In this document: in pieces, positions 51,093 through 55,852 of the stretch | How positions within the stretch are numbered: the first letter of the stretch is position 1 | Layout of the letters: each line of letters opens with the position of its first letter | Source: CBDUQP01 sp965369385 | Lineage (GTDB): Bacteria; Planctomycetota; Phycisphaerae; SM23-33 | Direction of reading: 5' to 3' | Length of the DNA stretch: 55,852 nucleotides | NCBI GenBank assembly: GCA_965369385.1 | Contig: CBDUQP010000005.1 | Span: 1 to 55,852, forward strand | Program-made: the position numbers and the translations under genes | Notes under the pieces: model-generated | The model's input: only the letters and a program-made list of their open reading frames with translations | Databases searched by the model: none | Told to the model about the DNA's origin: nothing

Positions 51093-51683
51093 ATGCGAAT
51101 TACATTGAAGAAGATAGCGATTGTGACACTGTGTGTATTGCTCGGCGGATGCGCTGGAGACATGGCCTTCGGGAGGCGAGAAGTAAGATCGCCTGCTGTT
51201 CGCTCGGCCGGCAGATCTCGCCCCGTTACAGTAGCTCAAACCCCTGCCCCCCCCGTGGCCGCCAGCGGTGCCAGGCACCTTGCCAAGGAATCCATACGCC
51301 ACGATGTTGGGCGTCGCAGGACAGATGGAACCGTTGAGCAGGTGATGTCGTTGATGAAAGAGAAGGCGGACCTTGCCCAAGACCTGGTGAAGGCAGAGCG
51401 CCTCACCCATAAGCTCAAGGGCGATAATCGCCAAATGGCTTCTCAGATTTCGGCCCTGAAGCAGAAGATCTCGCAATACCAGAAGAGTCTTCGTGACGCC
51501 GAAGCAGAGGTGATAGCGGCCAACAAGGCGATTGACAGGTGGAAACGCCAGGTTACCGGTATGAATGATTTGCAGAACGAAGCCCACGCATCCCAAATGC
51601 GTGCTCTCGAGAGAGTTCTCAAAGCGCTTGGCGTAGAGAGCGTGAGCGTTAGTTCGGCAGGGGGAAAAAGTGCTTCCAGGTAG
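51093..51683 (+). CDS. Coiled-coil lipoprotein
   Basis: This 196-residue protein has a lipoprotein signal with the lipobox LLGGC (IAIVTLCVLLGGC). A basic and Pro-rich stretch follows, then a long coiled coil (about residues 85-160, with KADLAQDLVKAERLTHKLKGDNRQMASQISALKQKISQYQKSL). It is probably anchored to a membrane from the periplasmic side. The ATG at 51093 has AGGAG upstream and starts the signal peptide; an earlier start at 51054 has no support. Its end overlaps the start of a second lipoprotein gene. A basal-body accessory role is inferred from position only. Confidence 0.78.
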   Translation: MRITLKKIAIVTLCVLLGGCAGDMAFGRREVRSPAVRSAGRSRPVTVAQTPAPPVAASGARHLAKESIRHDVGRRRTDGTVEQVMSLMKEKADLAQDLVKAERLTHKLKGDNRQMASQISALKQKISQYQKSLRDAEAEVIAANKAIDRWKRQVTGMNDLQNEAHASQMRALERVLKALGVESVSVSSAGGKSASR

Positions 51684-52437
51684 GAACATAGCGATGATTC
51701 TGGCTTTGGTTTTGGCCGGGGCTTTGCTGGGCGGCTGCCAGCAGGAGCCTCCCAGAGAGTTCGCAGTCAACAAGCACTTCCTGAGCAGTAATGAGGACGT
51801 CTTCGACCTCAGCCGCGTGGTGTTCGTGGAGCTTGCAGACGACACAGGCAATCCGAAGCAAGCCTGGTCCATGACGTCTGAATTGCATAAGCTGCTCCAA
51901 GACAAGGATTTTCACACTGATCGCGTAAAGGTCAACGATGAACGCTGTATCGATCTGCCCTTGAGGCAGCTCCAGGCGCTTAGTCTTGAGCAACTCCATA
52001 TGATGAGGCGAGATCTGAAGTGCGATGCGATTCTTTTTGGCCGACTGACGCATTTTCAGCCATACCCAAAGCTGCAGGTCGGTGTTTATGCCAGGCTTAT
52101 AAACCTGCGGGATGGAAAAACTGTGTGGGCTATCGACAGGGTCTGGGACACCACAGACAAAGAGGTCGAGGAGCGGATCAAGTATTTTTCTGACATGCAT
52201 ATGCGAAGCGGATACGGTCCGGAAAGAGGCAGGCTGGCACTGATAAGTCCCAGAATGATGCAAACGTACGTAGCCTGGGAGATTTCGCGCACAATTCCTT
52301 CTCGTAACGAGGTTTATCAGCAGCAGCAGCGAGACGATGCCGCAGGGAACAAACCGTCATTGATTAAGAAAAGTCTGAGGAAAATTGCTCGGATTGTCAG
52401 AAATAGCTTAAGTTCTCCGGAAGGAAGGCGACAATAG
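51670..52437 (+). CDS. Lipoprotein with a CsgG/LpoB-like outline
   Basis: This 255-residue protein has the lipobox LLGGC (MILALVLAGALLGGC) and a soluble domain. Its pattern is a first strand with RVVFVELADDTG, a helix with MTSELHKLLQDKD, and a long pair of strands CDAILFGRLTHFQPYPKLQVGVYARLINLRDGKTVWAIDRVWD. That pattern recalls small periplasmic lipoproteins of the CsgG/LpoB type. The GTG start at 51670 follows a strong purine run and overlaps the previous gene by 14 bases. A ring or disk component near the flagellum is one idea, but it is an inference. Confidence 0.75.
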   Translation: MLPGRNIAMILALVLAGALLGGCQQEPPREFAVNKHFLSSNEDVFDLSRVVFVELADDTGNPKQAWSMTSELHKLLQDKDFHTDRVKVNDERCIDLPLRQLQALSLEQLHMMRRDLKCDAILFGRLTHFQPYPKLQVGVYARLINLRDGKTVWAIDRVWDTTDKEVEERIKYFSDMHMRSGYGPERGRLALISPRMMQTYVAWEISRTIPSRNEVYQQQQRDDAAGNKPSLIKKSLRKIARIVRNSLSSPEGRRQ

Positions 52438-52439
52438 AG

Positions 52440-52751
52440 ATGGCGATGCATGCTATGGGAGTTTCAACTGTGCGAATTGGACCGAAACAGAATTTTCAGA
52501 CGAATGGATTGTCAGGTGACAAGCCTTCGGAGAAGACCGGCAAGACCGGCGACGGCAAGAAGTCCAAAGGTGCCTCCGCCAGCGAGCCGTTGACGTCCAC
52601 CATCAGCACCTTCGTTCAGATGGCGATGGAAGGTGACGATGTGAACTCCGCGGCGGTTGAGGAAGCTCGAGCCCTGCTGGATAGCGGGCAGCTCGATACC
52701 CCCGAAGCCATCGGCCGAGCCGCCGAAGCGATTCTCACACGCGGTTTGTAA
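52440..52751 (+). CDS. flgM: Anti-sigma-28 factor FlgM
   Basis: FlgM binds FliA in the cytoplasm and is exported when the hook is complete, releasing late-gene expression. The 103-residue protein has a disordered N-terminal half and the C-terminal FlgM helix pattern (STFVQMAMEGDDVNSAAVEEARALLDSGQLDTPEAIGRAAEAIL). The length is normal for the family. It starts two bases after the lipoprotein gene stop and ends the fliA run, with a terminator behind it. Confidence 0.88.
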   Translation: MAMHAMGVSTVRIGPKQNFQTNGLSGDKPSEKTGKTGDGKKSKGASASEPLTSTISTFVQMAMEGDDVNSAAVEEARALLDSGQLDTPEAIGRAAEAILTRGL

Positions 52752-52787
52752 TGTAGTTTGCTGTAGACAATCCAATACAGGACCCCC

Positions 52788-52819
52788 AAACGACATTCGA
52801 TTTCGGCTGTCGTTTTTTT
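52788..52819 (+). terminator. Rho-independent terminator after flgM
   Basis: AAACGACA (52788-52795) pairs with TGTCGTTT (52808-52815) and continues into a run of seven T (52813-52819). Confidence 0.8.
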
Positions 52820-52835
52820 GATGCCCTGTGAATCC

Positions 52836-52871
52836 ATCCAACCCCATCCAACCCCATCCAACCCCATCCAA
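52836..52871. repeat. 10-bp tandem repeat
   Basis: The unit ACCCCATCCA is repeated three times at 52841-52870 and preceded by a partial copy. It lies between the flgM terminator and the flagellin promoter. Its function is unknown; the copy number could vary by slippage. Confidence 0.8.
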
Positions 52872-53066
52872 GCTCACTTCACCCTTCGGTGCTCCTGAAG
52901 TTTGTCCGGAATTGTGCATTAATAACAGAATACCCATACATGGATATCACGAATTCTCGGAGAATCATTAAAGCGCAAGGGGCAATTTTACCGAGGTTTA
53001 CCAACAAGCAATTGAGTTTGTTAAATGCGCAGAATCGAAAAACTCTGGAAAACTAAACAAGTCAGC

Positions 53067-53093
53067 TTAAGTAGCCCAGGTTAACATCGATAA
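53067..53093 (+). promoter_or_regulatory. Candidate sigma-28 (FliA) promoter of flagellin
   Basis: TTAA, 15 bases, then ATCGATAA (53086-53093) resembles the FliA consensus TAAA-N15-GCCGATAA, with the CGATAA core and spacing kept. It would start transcription near 53100 and give a leader of about 215 bases. Confidence 0.55.
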
Positions 53094-53314
53094 TGGTGTT
53101 GTGCTGGGAGAAGTTTCCCATTACGGCGGTGCACCCGCAAAAAAGCTGAGTTTTATTAGAATTTGTGTGAACTTGGGCAAGATGTAGTCGATGAGAGAAG
53201 TACGCTGCAAGATGCAAAAAGTAAGAAGGGTTCTTGTTGAGCCCAAGGGTGTCGTGCCGGAGTAGGCGCGGACCTATATAAAAACGTGTATTTTTCAAAG
53301 CTAGGAGAAGAGAA

Positions 53315-54484
53315 ATGCTTTCTATTGCTAACAACCTTATGTCACAGAACGCTTCGCGCCACCTTGGCAAGAGCTACAACAACCTGAGCGTCAGTGTTGC
53401 CAGGCTGTCCAGTGGTCTTCGCATTAACGGTGCCCGTGATGATGCGGCCGGCTTGGCTGTTCGCGAGCTGATTCGTGCAGACGTTGCCCGTCTTGAGCAG
53501 GGTTCACGTAATGCACAGGACGCGATATCCATGCTTCAGACTGCTGAAGGTGCGATGGGCGTCATGGATGATATCCTTGTACGTATGGAAGAACTGGCTG
53601 AGCAGGCAGCGACCGATTCGTACTCCAGTGATCAACGTGCGATCATGAACCAGGAATTCAGTCAGCTCATTGAGGAAATTGACCGTATTGCCGGTGACAC
53701 GAAGTTCAACAACATAGCTTTGTTGGATAATACCGATTCACTTTCCATTCAGGTAGGTTCGGCGAATACAGCGGACAGTATTGACTTGACTGGCGGTAAG
53801 ATGACCTCTGAGGGCTTGGGGATTGGTGGAACAGTCGGCTCAACAACCAGTACCCTCAACTTTACAGGCGGTACTGCGGGCGCAGGTACGGTGACTACTG
53901 CTGGTGATGTTGTGTTCACATTTGCCAGTGAGACACTCACCGTTGGTTTTCTTGCTCAAGCGTATACGGTTGATGAGGTCGTCACAGAGATCAATAAGGT
54001 TTCTCGTGCGGACTTTGAGTATGACGCAGCTTCTTTGGTGACGGATATCGATACAGGTGCTGTGACTGTCAAAGTTCAAGGCAAAACGGGTGGCGCTGGA
54101 GCGGTTTCTGTAACGGACACCGTTGCGGGTGTGGATTTGCTTGAAGGTGCGAATTATATAACCCAGGCTGGTAGTGGTACGGACAGCAGTATCGATAGCG
54201 TTGACAACGCCAAGGCAGCTCTGACGGCTGTGGCCGAGGCCATTAAGACCAAGGATGAGTACCGTGCGAAGCTCGGTTACTGGATGAACCGCCTTGAAGG
54301 TGCAGCCGACGTGGCTGACATCGCATCTGAGAACCTCTCTGCTGCTGAAAGCCGCATTTCAGACGTTGATGTTGCCAGTGAAATGGCGACGATGACTCGT
54401 AACCAGGTTCTTGCCCAGGCCGGTATTTCGATGCTTGCCCAGGCGAACCAGATGCCGCAGATGGCTCTTAAGCTTCTGGGCTAG
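53315..54484 (+). CDS. fliC: Flagellin, first copy
   Basis: Flagellin forms the filament. The 389-residue protein has conserved D0/D1 ends: SRHLGKSYNNLSVSVARLSSGLRINGARDDAAGLAVRELIRADVARLEQGSRNAQDAISMLQTAEGAM at the N-terminus and LSAAESRISDVDVASEMATMTRNQVLAQAGISMLAQANQMPQMALKLLG at the C-terminus. The centre (about residues 150-300) contains a flagellin-IN-like unit (TVDEVVTEINKVSRADFEYDAASLVTDIDTGAVTVKVQGK). AGGAGA lies upstream of the ATG. A sigma-28-type promoter is upstream and a terminator follows. Its ends are near-identical in DNA to those of the next gene. Confidence 0.97.
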   Translation: MLSIANNLMSQNASRHLGKSYNNLSVSVARLSSGLRINGARDDAAGLAVRELIRADVARLEQGSRNAQDAISMLQTAEGAMGVMDDILVRMEELAEQAATDSYSSDQRAIMNQEFSQLIEEIDRIAGDTKFNNIALLDNTDSLSIQVGSANTADSIDLTGGKMTSEGLGIGGTVGSTTSTLNFTGGTAGAGTVTTAGDVVFTFASETLTVGFLAQAYTVDEVVTEINKVSRADFEYDAASLVTDIDTGAVTVKVQGKTGGAGAVSVTDTVAGVDLLEGANYITQAGSGTDSSIDSVDNAKAALTAVAEAIKTKDEYRAKLGYWMNRLEGAADVADIASENLSAAESRISDVDVASEMATMTRNQVLAQAGISMLAQANQMPQMALKLLG

Positions 54485-54795
54485 TAGTTAAGACTTCTCC
54501 TCCCCGGTAAGTCTCACACTTATCGTGGATTAAGTACGGCCGGGCGTCATCCTCTCTGTATGACGCCCGGCTTTGTTTTTGTATAGACACTTCGGTAGGC
54601 GGAAGATTGTTAAGCGAATTCTGAACTCCTGTGAAAGTCACATTGAGATAGTGTCGATGCAGAATTTTGGAGATTGTGATTTGTTGTGGCTCTCTGACCC
54701 TGAGTTGAAGGGTTGTGGTGAATCAGAGAGTAGTCGCAGGCGGAAGGCAGTGTCATGAGGAGATGGCATATGCCTGAACACGACGGAGGATAGTT
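54485..54795. other. Intergenic region between flagellin genes
   Basis: No gene is supported. It carries the terminator of the first flagellin and must carry the promoter of the second. A weak sigma-28-like match (AAAG-N15-GTCGATGC) lies at about 54632-54662. Confidence 0.45.
54539..54580 (+). terminator. Rho-independent terminator after first flagellin
   Basis: GCCGGGCGTCAT (54539-54550) pairs perfectly with ATGACGCCCGGC (54560-54571), a 12-bp stem with a nine-base loop, followed by TTTGTTTTT. Confidence 0.93.
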
Positions 54796-55852
54796 ATGCT
54801 TTCCATCAAAAACAACGTTATGGCGAGAAACGCTTCACGCCACCTTGGCAAGAGCTACAACAACCTGAGCGTCAGTGTTGCCAGGCTGTCCAGTGGTCTT
54901 CGCATTAACGGTGCCCGTGATGATGCGGCCGGCTTGGCTGTTCGCGAGCTGATTCGTGCAGACGTTGCCCGTCTTGAGCAGGGTTCACGTAATGCACAGG
55001 ATGCGATATCCATGCTTCAGACCGCTGAAGGTGCGATGGGCGTGATGGACGATATCCTTATTCGTATGGAAGAACTGGCTGAGCAGGCCGCGACCGATTC
55101 GTACTCTCTTGATCAGCGTGGCATCATGCAGCAGGAATTCTCCCAGCTGATTATGGAGATTGATCGCATTGCAGGTGACACGAAGTTCAACAACATAGCT
55201 TTGTTGGATAATACCGATGACCTTTTCATTCAGGTAGGTTCGGCGGACACCTCTGATAGCATCTACCTGCAGGGTGGCCAGATGAATGCTGAGGGCCTGG
55301 GGATTGGTGGTACGGCCGGCACGGTGACCAGTATGCACAACTTTGCACTCGGTACTGACTCAATAGGTACGGTTACTGCTGGTAATATTGTGTACGACTT
55401 CGATGGCGCAGAGACACTCACGGTTGTTCTTGGTGCTGGAGACACTTCGCTTAGTGAGCTCGTCACGGAGATCAACAAGGTCTCTCGTGCGGATTTTGAG
55501 TATGATGCTGCTTCTTTGGTTAAGGATGCCGATACAGGTGCTTTGACCCTGAAGGTCCAAGCCAAAACCGCGGCAGTTGGCGACGCTACGGTAACAGCTA
55601 CCGCGGGTGGAGCGGATATCCTTGTCGCTGCGGATTATGTGTTGCAAAATGGTGCCGGTACAGATAGCCAGATCAATAATGTTGACAACGCCAAGTTAGC
55701 TCTGACGGCCGTGGCCGATGCCATTAAGACCAAGGATCAGTACCGTGCGAAGCTCGGTTACTGGATGAACCGCCTTGAAGGTGCCGCCGACGTGGCCGAC
55801 ATCGCATCTGAGAACCTCTCTGCTGCTGAAAGCCGCATTTCAGACGTTGATG
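54796..55852 (+). CDS. Flagellin, second copy (cut by the window edge)
   Basis: This is a second flagellin gene; its 3' end lies beyond the window, so only the first 352 codons are seen. GGAGG lies before the ATG. The N-terminal 100 residues are almost identical to the first copy, as is the last part visible (RAKLGYWMNRLEGAADVADIASENLSAAESRISDVD). The central part (about residues 150-310) differs clearly but keeps the flagellin-IN-like unit (SLSELVTEINKVSRADFEYDAASL). It may give a mixed filament or be used under other conditions. Confidence 0.96.
   Translation, partial: MLSIKNNVMARNASRHLGKSYNNLSVSVARLSSGLRINGARDDAAGLAVRELIRADVARLEQGSRNAQDAISMLQTAEGAMGVMDDILIRMEELAEQAATDSYSLDQRGIMQQEFSQLIMEIDRIAGDTKFNNIALLDNTDDLFIQVGSADTSDSIYLQGGQMNAEGLGIGGTAGTVTSMHNFALGTDSIGTVTAGNIVYDFDGAETLTVVLGAGDTSLSELVTEINKVSRADFEYDAASLVKDADTGALTLKVQAKTAAVGDATVTATAGGADILVAADYVLQNGAGTDSQINNVDNAKLALTAVADAIKTKDQYRAKLGYWMNRLEGAADVADIASENLSAAESRISDVD

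Larger units (their letters stand above)
52752..53314. other. Flagellin upstream region
   Basis: No gene is supported in this 563-base region. It holds the flgM terminator, a 10-bp tandem repeat, the candidate sigma-28 promoter and a leader of about 215 bases to the first flagellin. Within the leader are small hairpins such as GCGG-TGCAC-CCGC at about 53125-53137. The leader is long and may be a control region. Confidence 0.5.

Noticed and set aside
1..55852. CRISPR arrays, insertion sequences or prophage genes
   Set aside because: No regular spaced direct repeats, transposase or phage-type genes were seen in the window.

Overview
The window is almost entirely a bacterial flagellar locus. 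It suggests a Planctomycetota genome, possibly Phycisphaerae-like. That assignment is an inference from Thr-Thr-Gln-Pro linkers in exported proteins (the FliO-like protein and the protein at 29994), an ECF sigma factor with a HEAT-repeat tail, and unusual accessory genes. I could not test it by database search.

Positions 1-9700 carry ordinary chromosomal genes separated by long intergenic gaps with REP-like G+C-rich palindromes: a cytoplasmic GAF histidine kinase, two GNAT acetyltransferases, an ECF-type sigma factor with a C-terminal HEAT extension and a tRNA-like leader, a FAD-dependent dehydrogenase, a class II fructose-bisphosphate-type aldolase, and 3-isopropylmalate dehydrogenase (leuB) with a terminator.

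Positions 24901 down to 9744 (minus strand) form one continuous run: fliK-flgD-flgE-PilZ protein-flgF-like-flgG-flgA-flgH-flgI-flgJ-flgN-flgK-flgL-TPR protein-helical protein. It builds the hook, distal rod, L and P rings and hook-filament junction. A consensus-perfect sigma-54 promoter lies just upstream of fliK.

From 25.4 kb the plus strand carries a FleQ-like sigma-54 activator with a dead receiver domain. A second perfect sigma-54 promoter follows, leading a large membrane TPR protein, its exported partner and a second (NtrC/FlrC-type) sigma-54 activator. Then comes the core basal-body, export and motor run: flgB-flgC-fliE-fliF-fliG-fliH-fliI-fliJ-MotE-like-motA-two motB-like genes-fliL-fliM-fliN-fliO-fliP-fliQ-fliR-flhB-flhA. 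After flhA there is no flhF/flhG. Instead there is a small membrane protein, fliA (sigma-28), two small unknown proteins, two unknown lipoproteins and flgM (anti-sigma-28).

The right end holds two tandem flagellin genes. The first has a good sigma-28-type promoter and a strong terminator. The second is cut by the window edge. Their coding ends are near-identical in DNA while their centres differ, as expected from duplication with gene conversion.

The architecture supports a cascade in which sigma-54 activators drive hook/rod genes and FliA/FlgM times the flagellins. The most interesting undescribed material is the sigma-54-driven TPR/STN-like membrane protein with its partner, the tandem divergent MotB pair, the fliA-flgM accessory cluster, and the HEAT-tailed sigma factor with its tRNA-like leader.
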